The notes under the pieces: generated by a model | What the model was told of the DNA's origin: nothing | The model's input: the letters and a program-made list of their open reading frames with translations, nothing else | The model's database searches: none | DNA from: Litorivicinus lipolyticus | Lineage (GTDB): Bacteria > Pseudomonadota > Gammaproteobacteria > Pseudomonadales > Litorivicinaceae | NCBI RefSeq assembly: GCF_009650135.1 | Contig: NZ_CP045871.1 | Location: forward strand, 1,178,001 to 1,242,000 | DNA length: 64,000 nucleotides | Reading direction: 5' to 3' | Position numbers and translations under genes: made by a program | In this document: positions 54,879 through 62,073 of the stretch, one piece after another | Layout of the letters: every line of letters begins with the position of its first letter | How positions within the stretch are numbered: position 1 is the stretch's first letter

Positions 54879-56117
54879 ATGACTAGTAAAGTAAGTAAAT
54901 TAGTCGCCGCTTGTTGGTACGTATTTTTCCTATCCCTGACTGCAAATTACGCTTCAGCTCAAAAGTTGGAGGTAATAACTGTAACAGGCAAAGGGTCCTC
55001 GATAGAGCGTTCTGAAGCAGTCTCCCGTGCGTTAATTGAAGCGGTTGGGAAGGTAAATCCGACCGCAGTTTCCGCACTTGATCAAGTCGCAAAACGATCT
55101 AGAAAAAAAACATCAAAGGTTAATGGCGTAGCCCTAACTGAGTCAGAAAGGGTTTCTGAAATTGACAGGGATTTTTCGCAAGCTACAAAAGGCGTTGTTA
55201 AATCGTGGGGGATTGTCTCTGAGAGTATTAACGCTAAAAGCTTGGTCGAAGTTATTGTGTCGGCTGAGATATATCGGCTGGTAGATTCGGCTCAACTTAG
55301 TCGTAAACGGGTTAGTGTGATTGCAGCGGAAATATTTGACTCTGAACTCAATAACATATTGTCATCTGCAGTTAGTGAAGGCCTTATCAAAAGTCGAAAG
55401 TTTGCTGTTATCCAAGATAATAATCGATCAGAAATTAAAAACTTTATCGACAACATCAAGATTAACGGTCGTATAGAAGATCTTGCTCGACTGCAGGGTA
55501 CTGCAGCTCCGGAATTGGTGATACTTGTCGGACTAAACGAGCTTGCTGAAAGCCAAAATCGCTTGCGAGGCCGGATTTCGATCGATGTGATTGAGTACAG
55601 CACAGGCCAGATCAAATATCAGAATAGCCTACCGATATTTCTAAAGGTTGGGGACTTAGCGAGTACGCAGCGTCGTTTGCAGGTGATGGGGTCAGAGCTG
55701 AGTAAACAGCTTATTTCTCACATCTATCCACCTCTTGTTGTTGGGTGGAACGGAGAGCTCATGACGTTGGGTCTAGGTGACGGTTTCTTTGCTTCGGGAG
55801 ATGTCGTTCAGGTCCATGAGAGCTTAGGTGGTTTGCGCGACCCATATACGGGCGAATTTCTTGAGGAGAACCTCAAACCGCTTTGCGAGGCTGTCGTGAG
55901 AACGGTGACGTCGCGTGTAGCCCTGGCGAGTCCGCGAGGACGATGCGGACCTCCCTTTTTGAGCGGATCGCTCGAATTAATAAATCAGCTTGAAACGAGT
56001 TTTTTTGTTGTGACAAGGGTTGACTATGGGTCAGCAGGGCCTGCTGAGAACTCTTTTAGGAATACACGACCCAAGAATGAATCTAGTGATTTTAATGGCC
56101 TTTTTAAAACAGATTAA
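54879..56117 (+). CDS. CsgG/FlgT-like exported protein
   Basis: 412 residues with signal peptide (FLSLTANYASAQK). The N-terminal domain EVITVTGKGSSIERSEAVSR followed by ALIEAVGKVN is the FlgT-N/LPP20-like fold (periplasmic, lipoprotein-associated). The middle part (VIAAEIFDSELNNILSSAVS, KFAVIQDNNRSEIK) resembles a CsgG-type nucleotide-like fold. The C-terminal part GLGDGFFASGDVVQVHE and DPYTGEFL resembles FlgT-C, a small beta-barrel. Together this suggests an envelope scaffold or secretion-ring component. It overlaps none of its neighbours but is 8 bases from the upstream stop, so it is in the same operon. Confidence 0.7.
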   Translation: MTSKVSKLVAACWYVFFLSLTANYASAQKLEVITVTGKGSSIERSEAVSRALIEAVGKVNPTAVSALDQVAKRSRKKTSKVNGVALTESERVSEIDRDFSQATKGVVKSWGIVSESINAKSLVEVIVSAEIYRLVDSAQLSRKRVSVIAAEIFDSELNNILSSAVSEGLIKSRKFAVIQDNNRSEIKNFIDNIKINGRIEDLARLQGTAAPELVILVGLNELAESQNRLRGRISIDVIEYSTGQIKYQNSLPIFLKVGDLASTQRRLQVMGSELSKQLISHIYPPLVVGWNGELMTLGLGDGFFASGDVVQVHESLGGLRDPYTGEFLEENLKPLCEAVVRTVTSRVALASPRGRCGPPFLSGSLELINQLETSFFVVTRVDYGSAGPAENSFRNTRPKNESSDFNGLFKTD

Positions 56118-56127
56118 TGGTGAAATT

Positions 56128-57600
56128 ATGATGCGAAAGACTTCAGCAAGCTTACTAATAACGGCGCTTTTAAGCTCGGCGAGCGTTTCTGCTTTTGATC
56201 TGAAAGGTCTAAAAGATCTGGGTGAGAAATTAAAAAAACTTGCACCCGAGCAACCTGCGACTAATGAGGTGACTACCACTGCAAAGTCTGCTACCGCTAA
56301 GAATACGTTCGGTTCCAGTTCCAGTTCCAGTTCGGAGAGAAGTTCTAACTCAGGTGCTTTGGGATTCTGTGAAAGCGAGGATAGCGTATTCGGTTTGACC
56401 AATTATACGCCTATGAGTCTATCCGGGCGTCCTGAATCGATTGTTTCCGAGTATTTCAACATCGATCCGGGCTTGGCGGAACTTCAAATTAGGGAGCAGC
56501 TGTTCGCTCAAGAGATTCGTCCAGTTATTGGAGTTACTTTTCCAAAGGTAATAACTGACGGAGGAATATGGAGTGGTGAGGCCCGCTCTAGGGGGGTCGA
56601 GCTAATGATGGATCCATCTTTGACTAAGCTCGCGCAAGTAATCGAGGCCTCAAAGCAGGAACCGGAAGGCTGGGGCGCTGTAGATATCCAGATACCCGAA
56701 TCTAAGCTGGTGATGGCGCTAGTTGCAATTCAATTGGAACCATTACTCAAAGATAAAGCATTACCAGGTAGGCTTTTAAAGGCCGCCAGAGAACCTGGAA
56801 AGTACGGAAGTGCTGTATCAATCAAATCTCGCCTAGCGCTTGCGATGTCGGCGCGTTGGGAGTTGATTCAAAATAATAACCAGCAGCGATTCGACAACTA
56901 CATCGTTCAATCTGGGGATAACCAGGCACAAAAGCTTGGTAGTAGTTCGTCAGCCACCGGACGCTCATGTGAGTTGTGCTTTGATACGATCGACTGGGCT
57001 GCTAACGGCGGCATTCCCAATTGGAGGCTTGCTTCCCAAGTGGAGCAGGCGAAGCAGATGCGAGCTCAAATGTTTGGCGACCAACCGCCTTACAATCCTG
57101 CTAATTGGGTGGTTAACGTGTCCTCCTTGCGAGCCCAAGCTCAAGAACTGAATAAAAATACTTCAGCCAGTTTCGTGTCAGCGAAAGCCCAGTCGCGCTC
57201 TGAGGCTAAGGGTGCAGAGGCCGCTCGCATATCACAAGAGGGGCAGAATACGTTCGGCGGAGTACCCGACCCTGAATTAGATCAGGCAATCAGCATTATG
57301 CGGATACAAACACCACAATATATGGATGCGGCGAAGAAAGATGCGCTAGCTAAGGCTCTTAAAGACCGGGTAACGCTTATTAATGACATTCAGACTATGC
57401 ACATCGGGCTAATGGGTGCTGCGTTTTCTGGTCAATACTCCTATGTTGATATTGGTGAAAAAGCCAAGGCTTTAAATAGTCTGACTCGTTCAGCTTGCTT
57501 GGTGGCATTTGCCGAAAGTCGAGCGGCAGCGGCATCAGACGTGACCTTGCCCGACCCCAATGATATCAGCGAAGAAGAGTCTTTCCTTCGTGGCGGTTAA
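56128..57600 (+). CDS. Exported protein of unknown function
   Basis: 490 residues from ATG 56128 (GGTGA upstream); the longer upstream frame overlaps the previous gene and is not used. The signal peptide ends at SVSAFDLKGL. A poly-Ser linker (SSSSSSSERSSNSG) follows. The remainder is helical with no motif I recognise; words such as RPVIGVTFPKVITDGGIWSG and CELCFDTIDWAANGGIPNW are distinctive. The C-terminus is acidic (DPNDISEEESFLRGG). Operon position suggests a partner of the CsgG/FlgT-like protein. Confidence 0.7.
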   Translation: MMRKTSASLLITALLSSASVSAFDLKGLKDLGEKLKKLAPEQPATNEVTTTAKSATAKNTFGSSSSSSSERSSNSGALGFCESEDSVFGLTNYTPMSLSGRPESIVSEYFNIDPGLAELQIREQLFAQEIRPVIGVTFPKVITDGGIWSGEARSRGVELMMDPSLTKLAQVIEASKQEPEGWGAVDIQIPESKLVMALVAIQLEPLLKDKALPGRLLKAAREPGKYGSAVSIKSRLALAMSARWELIQNNNQQRFDNYIVQSGDNQAQKLGSSSSATGRSCELCFDTIDWAANGGIPNWRLASQVEQAKQMRAQMFGDQPPYNPANWVVNVSSLRAQAQELNKNTSASFVSAKAQSRSEAKGAEAARISQEGQNTFGGVPDPELDQAISIMRIQTPQYMDAAKKDALAKALKDRVTLINDIQTMHIGLMGAAFSGQYSYVDIGEKAKALNSLTRSACLVAFAESRAAAASDVTLPDPNDISEEESFLRGG

Positions 57601-57612
57601 GAGGGCCTAAAT

Positions 57613-58899
57613 ATGAAGAGGCGTCAGATTCTCAGGTTCCCGGCTGGCTTAGCAATGATTCCATTAGGGTCGTTAATTGCGCCGTTTAGCCACGCCAACC
57701 TTGGCTCAAGACCTGTGGTTTGGGGCGGCAGTGGCTTTAACGTACCAAGCAACGAAATCGATCTAAGACTTCAGCGGGTCAACCGGTCATTAGAATCTGA
57801 TGGTCAAAAGGGATGGAGACTCTGGACCGATGCGCTCTTCACTAATCTGGAAGCAGGATTCAACGGACTGATTACCAATGGTCCGGGAATGAAGATTGCG
57901 TATGAGTCAGATCCCGGTTTGATCTTTTCTTTAGGGTTCGATTACGAGAACTTTTTGAGGATTGATGTACTTCCTGGCGAGCTCCCGGGGGAAGATTCAG
58001 ACGGTAATCGCGACATATCGTTTTACTACTTATTTTCTTCAATTAGGGTGTACTCGTTAGTATTGCCAAGGCAGAGGAAAGGCCAGATCAACTTGGTTTA
58101 TAGCCAGCCGGTAAAAGCGTTTAACAGGGGCATGCTTCGGACTAGTCGTGATTCTGAAAATAGGTTCGTTTTAGAAACGCTGATGGGTAGCGAAGGATTT
58201 TCCACTTTATCGAAGTTCCAGAAGCTAGTTAGTGGAATGGCTGTTGATGAAAGCTTCTTTGAGCCTCGCCATTTAAGAGTTCGATCGGCAACTGTAGCCC
58301 CCAGGGCGTTGGACACGTTGTTTTCATTAAAGCTGGATGAAGCCTTCGATTCGAATTTCTTTGCCTCAATGATTGGTGTGTCAGCGAATAATTCGTTCGA
58401 TGCCAGTGTCCTTCCATTCGTCATGACTGACTACTTAAGTTCTACTTTGCGGTCTCGGTTCGACAAAGAGCCTGAGATTGGAGCAATCTTTAATGATATG
58501 GATGACGATGTTGCTTCGTTTTATGTTGATTTTTCGATCAATAAAGTAATGCGTAGAGTCAGTTCTGAAAACGCGTCTAAACAACAAATCGCTCGAGGCC
58601 TGTCGATGGATATTTCTTTTATTGATGCAATCGATGGATTTGTGGTGTTTAAGACGACTTTAGTCAGGGTCGAAAAGCGTGAGCAGGTTAAAGGAGCTAG
58701 AGAAGAGAGTTGGTATCGCTCAAATGATTCTCTTTATTTCTATTATGTGGTCGAAAAGATGATTGGTGACTTTTTTGAAGGAGTAAAAAATTTAGATCAG
58801 AATTTGCTTAGCAATGCCGGGGTGAGGCCGCAAGATGCAACTCGTTCCGATTTAGAGACGTTGCAGTCCGTACTTCACTCTTGTCGTTATGGTGCGTGA
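57613..58899 (+). CDS. Exported protein of unknown function, possible Tat substrate
   Basis: 428 residues. The N-terminus MKRRQILRF followed by a hydrophobic stretch and FSHA resembles a twin-arginine signal, although the hydrophobic part is short. The mature domain has no motif I know; segments such as VVWGGSGFNVPSNEIDLRLQ and DVASFYVDFSINKVMRRVSS read like a beta-rich structural protein. AGAGGG precedes the ATG. It is the last gene of the segment 4 operon, followed by 500 bases of IS relic and attachment arm. Confidence 0.65.
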   Translation: MKRRQILRFPAGLAMIPLGSLIAPFSHANLGSRPVVWGGSGFNVPSNEIDLRLQRVNRSLESDGQKGWRLWTDALFTNLEAGFNGLITNGPGMKIAYESDPGLIFSLGFDYENFLRIDVLPGELPGEDSDGNRDISFYYLFSSIRVYSLVLPRQRKGQINLVYSQPVKAFNRGMLRTSRDSENRFVLETLMGSEGFSTLSKFQKLVSGMAVDESFFEPRHLRVRSATVAPRALDTLFSLKLDEAFDSNFFASMIGVSANNSFDASVLPFVMTDYLSSTLRSRFDKEPEIGAIFNDMDDDVASFYVDFSINKVMRRVSSENASKQQIARGLSMDISFIDAIDGFVVFKTTLVRVEKREQVKGAREESWYRSNDSLYFYYVVEKMIGDFFEGVKNLDQNLLSNAGVRPQDATRSDLETLQSVLHSCRYGA

Positions 58900-58973
58900 A
58901 GTACACTAATTAGCGGTTTAGTCAGGCTGGTTGATTAGTGGATTTTTAGAATTGGAATGCAGAGTTATTGGTC

Positions 58974-59205
58974 TGTACTGATCAACAAAATTCAGACAGC
59001 GTTTTAGGTTTTTCTTCAGCCAACGCTAGTGCTCTGCCTTTGTTGGCCGTGTGTGGCCGTTTCCAGTGGTAATGACCGAACAGATAATTGTTGGTGTCCT
59101 GACGTACAACCTCGATATATTCATATCGAAGTGGCAGAACATTCGCTTTTGAGGCTTCGGAATAGGCGCCGCTTCATTGGAGCGTTATCCGTGTAGTTCT
59201 CGCGC
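58974..59205 (-). mobile_element. IS3-family orfB 3' end, inverted orientation
   Basis: Minus-strand translation gives DNAPMKRRLFRSLKSE (the last catalytic Glu region of IS3 OrfB), a frameshift, then RYEYIEVVRQDTNNYLFGHY and EEKPKTLSEFC-stop. The terminal repeat TGTACTGATCAACAAAATTC starts at 58974. It belongs to the same IS group as the relics at 16934, 28628 and 50999 but faces the other way and is not joined to a core. Confidence 0.7.
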
Positions 59206-59371
59206 CGGCTCATGCTTTGAACCGTTCGGCATCGCCACAAGATGTTTCTAAGCTGGGACTAAGCATATTGGATTCCATGGTTCGAGGGAAACATTACCTA
59301 TGAGTCGGCTTGGGTCAAATTTTTTAAATTCACAAATAATGCACAGGTATACATAAGAGCCTCCAACTCAT

Positions 59372-59399
59372 TGATCTGTAATGCAAAATCCACAGATCA
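59372..59399. promoter_or_regulatory. Inverted repeat in the arm of core copy 5
   Basis: TGATCTGT (59372) and ACAGATCA (59392) form a perfect 8-bp inverted pair with a 12-base spacer, ending 4 bases before the core. It is the best-preserved version of an arm motif seen at 28550 and 50921, and most likely a recombinase or accessory-factor site. Confidence 0.6.
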
Positions 59400-59403
59400 C
59401 TAT

Positions 59404-59449
59404 CCTCCTAAGGGGAAGGCCTGTGGTTCGAATCCACATGGGGGCGCCA
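59404..59449 (+). repeat. Attachment core copy 5 (right island boundary)
   Basis: 46 bases identical to tRNA-Arg 2596-2641. To the right there is no IS relic; the next gene is metabolic, so this is taken as the outer right end of the island. Confidence 0.92.
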
Positions 59450-59537
59450 AAATAAAGGGCAGTCGTGCAACTGAATGTCTGCCTGCTTACAAAATCGCAG
59501 ACAGACAGTCCATCAAGTGGATTCCAGTGACACTCTC

Positions 59538-60809
59538 TTACACTGCGTTAAGGGCCTGCTCCAGATCAGCTAAAAGATCATCAATATGTTCGATACCCAC
59601 CGACAACCGCACCATATCGTGAGTCACGCCCGCCGACGCTAGTTCCTCGTCGTTCAACTGTCGGTGCGTTGTCTCGGCAGGAATTGACGCCAATGATTTG
59701 CTGTCACCGATGTTAACGAGGCGAAGGAAAACCTGAAGCGCATCATAGAACTTACGCGTTGCGTCGCGCCCGCCGCCGACGCCGAAACTCAGCACCCCCG
59801 ACGCCTTGCCTGCCATGTATTTTTGAGCCAAGGCATGATCTTGGTGCGAAGGTAGGCCTGCGTATTTGACCCAACTTACACTCGAATGCCGCTCTAAGAA
59901 CTCGGCAATTTTCTGGGTGTTTTCGCAGATGCGCTCCATCCGCAAAGCCAGTGTCTCGAGGCCTTGAAGCAAGAGGAAAACATTCATGGGGGAGATGGCC
60001 GCCCCTGTGTTCCGAAGCGGTACAACCCGTGTCCTACCGATAAAGGCCGCAGGGCCAAAGGCTTCGGTATACACAACGCCGTGATACGAAACGTCGGGTG
60101 TATTCAGAAGCGGGAATCGTTCGGCGTGATCAGCCCAAGGGAAGTTTCCAGAATCGACGATAACGCCGCCTATCGAATTACCATGGCCACCAATGTACTT
60201 GGTCGCCGCCGTGACAATGATGTCCGCGCCTTGTTCGATGGGGCGCCATAAAGCCGGGCTGGGAACCGTGTTGTCCACAATCAAAGGGATACCATGTTTG
60301 TGCGCCACCGCGGCAAGCGCCTCGATATCAGAGACTCGACCGGACGGGTTACCCACCGACTCGCAAAATAAAGCTTTTGTGTTCGCATCAATCTTTGACG
60401 CGATCGCTTGGATGTCGTTGGTAGCAACGAATCGCACATCGATACCCTGACGGGGCAGGGTATGGGCGAATAAATTGTAAGTGCCACCGTATAAATCGCT
60501 GGCTGAAATAATGTTGTCGCCGACCTGGGCGATGGTCTGAATGGCGTAGGTAATTGCCGCCATACCGGATGCGACCGCCAAGCCTGCGATACCGCCTTCG
60601 AGGGCGGCAACCCGTTGTTCAAAGACATCCGTGGTCGGATTCATGATTCGGGTATAGATGTTACCGGGCACCTTAAGGTCGAAAAGGTCGGCGCCGTGCT
60701 GAGCATCATCAAAGGCAAAGGATGTTGTCTGGTAGATTGGCACGGCGGCTGACTTTGTTGTCGGGTCAATGGTGTAGCCGGCATGCAAGGCTTGAGTTTC
60801 TAATTTCAT
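59538..60809 (-). CDS. metY: O-acetylhomoserine sulfhydrylase (MetY type)
   Basis: 423 residues, the usual length. It is a PLP-dependent Cys/Met-metabolism enzyme: substrate loop YTRIMNPTTDVFEQRVAALE, stacking Tyr region SDLYGGTYNLFAHTLP, DNTVPSP, and the PLP-binding Lys204 in TAATKYIGGHGNSIGG. The long form with FNIYTR-like start and AEVIGDAKSLAS-like end (here NIGDSKSLASIPAETTHRQL) separates MetY from MetB/MetC. It makes homocysteine from O-acetylhomoserine and sulfide in the cytoplasm. I looked for a SAM riboswitch or MetR box upstream and saw none that I could support. Confidence 0.93.
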   Translation of the reverse strand: MKLETQALHAGYTIDPTTKSAAVPIYQTTSFAFDDAQHGADLFDLKVPGNIYTRIMNPTTDVFEQRVAALEGGIAGLAVASGMAAITYAIQTIAQVGDNIISASDLYGGTYNLFAHTLPRQGIDVRFVATNDIQAIASKIDANTKALFCESVGNPSGRVSDIEALAAVAHKHGIPLIVDNTVPSPALWRPIEQGADIIVTAATKYIGGHGNSIGGVIVDSGNFPWADHAERFPLLNTPDVSYHGVVYTEAFGPAAFIGRTRVVPLRNTGAAISPMNVFLLLQGLETLALRMERICENTQKIAEFLERHSSVSWVKYAGLPSHQDHALAQKYMAGKASGVLSFGVGGGRDATRKFYDALQVFLRLVNIGDSKSLASIPAETTHRQLNDEELASAGVTHDMVRLSVGIEHIDDLLADLEQALNAV

Positions 60810-61083
60810 CTTTTATTTTCCTTAAACTGGGTGGTGAGAGTCTCGCACTCGAAATGGCAGATGCCTACGTCATTTTTAGATAATTCGGTCATAAGGTTAG
60901 GCTGATGAACTTTGTAGTGGTTCACCCAAGCCCCCCACCCAACTAGCCCGCAACACGCACTGTTTCCAAACGCTTTACCACAACCAACGCCCTCCATCAC
61001 TTCTCCACTGTTTGTCCGCTTTCTCTCCCATCTTGGTGATCTAGATCCTTATTTAATGGCTCCACTTAAAAAAGGAGCTCGAC

Positions 61084-61809
61084 ATGAACTATCCACAGAC
61101 CCTAACCACCGCAGCAGCAGTTGCACTCGTCCTTGGCTTTACCCAGAACGCTTTGGCGTCCGAATCCGCCGACCGATTACCCCAACACACGGGTGTCGGC
61201 GCCGGTGCCGTGATCGGTGCGCTACTGGGTGGCCCCGTTGGTTTGGTCGCCGGTGCCACCTTTGGCAACTTTATCGGCGTTGACCGCATCAAAGACAACG
61301 AATTGCAGACATCGGAATCGGCCCTCACCAAGACCCTGGGTGAATTGGCGGTTGCCAACCAAACCTTGGCACAACAGCGCGACCTGGTCGCCGAGTTAAA
61401 AGCCGAAGCGGGCGCCAAAGATGCCCAGGTTTTGGCGCTGCGCTCGCTGGTCACCGACATGCCCGTGGCCGTGCGCTTCGAGTCCAATTCGGCGGCGATC
61501 GCCGATACCTATACACCCACGTTGGATGCGCTGGCCAAAGCCGGCAAGGCCGTCGACGGTCTCAATGTGGCGGTAGTGGGGCACGCGGATCCGACTGGAT
61601 CGGACAGCACCAATCAGGCACTCAGTGAAACCCGGGCCGCGGTAGTCGCCAGTGATTTGATCGCGCGCGGCATGAATGGCGAATCCGTGACCTGGATTGG
61701 GCTGGGTGAAACCGTCCCCACCGGACATGCGCAGCACGATCGCCGCGCTGAATTGCGTTTGAGCTTCGAGGTGCCGGTGCATGAAGGACTTCATTCTGCT
61801 CAGCAATAA
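61084..61809 (+). CDS. OmpA-family protein with glycine zipper, PdsO-like
   Basis: 241 residues. The signal peptide ends near QNALASES. A glycine-zipper segment follows (GAGAVIGALLGGPVGLVAGA), then a short coiled coil (ALTKTLGELAVANQTLAQQR) and an OmpA peptidoglycan-binding domain (VRFESNSAAIADTYTPTLDA; VVGHADPTGSDSTNQALSET). This order matches the sortase-associated PdsO proteins, but no sortase is visible in the window. It is tethered to peptidoglycan in the periplasm. An AGGAG-type site precedes the ATG. Confidence 0.85.
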   Translation: MNYPQTLTTAAAVALVLGFTQNALASESADRLPQHTGVGAGAVIGALLGGPVGLVAGATFGNFIGVDRIKDNELQTSESALTKTLGELAVANQTLAQQRDLVAELKAEAGAKDAQVLALRSLVTDMPVAVRFESNSAAIADTYTPTLDALAKAGKAVDGLNVAVVGHADPTGSDSTNQALSETRAAVVASDLIARGMNGESVTWIGLGETVPTGHAQHDRRAELRLSFEVPVHEGLHSAQQ

Positions 61810-61954
61810 CGGCGTGCGGCGCCCTGTGGTGCCCTTTGATATCCAAAGCGTTCGCATAGTGCGTGCGCATTGGACCGATCAGGGGTTTGCGCTGGAAGTT
61901 CAGCGCGAAGTGCCAGGGCGCCACGCTCGACACCCTGCTAGGTCCGCGCGCTGA
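61781..61954 (+). CDS. Possible 57-residue protein overlapping the OmpA-family gene end
   Basis: An ATG at 61781 within the last codons of the previous gene opens MKDFILLSNNGVRRPVVPFD and runs for 57 codons to a TGA at 61954, 13 bases before a terminator. Coupling to the upstream gene would be by overlap. The last 15 codons are arginine-rich and look poor, so it may be a decayed gene or chance. Confidence 0.35.
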   Translation: MKDFILLSNNGVRRPVVPFDIQSVRIVRAHWTDQGFALEVQREVPGRHARHPARSAR

Positions 61955-61966
61955 CGGCGCGGCTTT

Positions 61967-62001
61967 AGGCCACTGTGACACTGCCGGTGGCCTCTTTTTT
62001 T
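61967..62001 (+). terminator. Rho-independent terminator
   Basis: AGGCCAC and GTGGCCT pair around a 13-base loop, followed by C and eight T. It closes the OmpA-family unit. Confidence 0.85.
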
Positions 62002-62073
62002 CACGTAGGGACTGCGGTGCCCAATTGCCTGGACTTCGAGTAACGACGTTCCGATATTCACAGAGAGAAACCT

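Noticed and set aside
16888..59449. Additional tRNA-Arg genes at the core copies
   Set aside because: Each copy lacks the acceptor 5' strand, the D arm and half of the anticodon stem, so none can form a tRNA.
60810..61080. SAM riboswitch or MetR box upstream of metY
   Set aside because: I compared the leader with the SAM-I and SAM-II cores and the TGAA-N5-TTCA box; the only TGAA/TTCA pair has an 11-base spacer and no riboswitch core was found.
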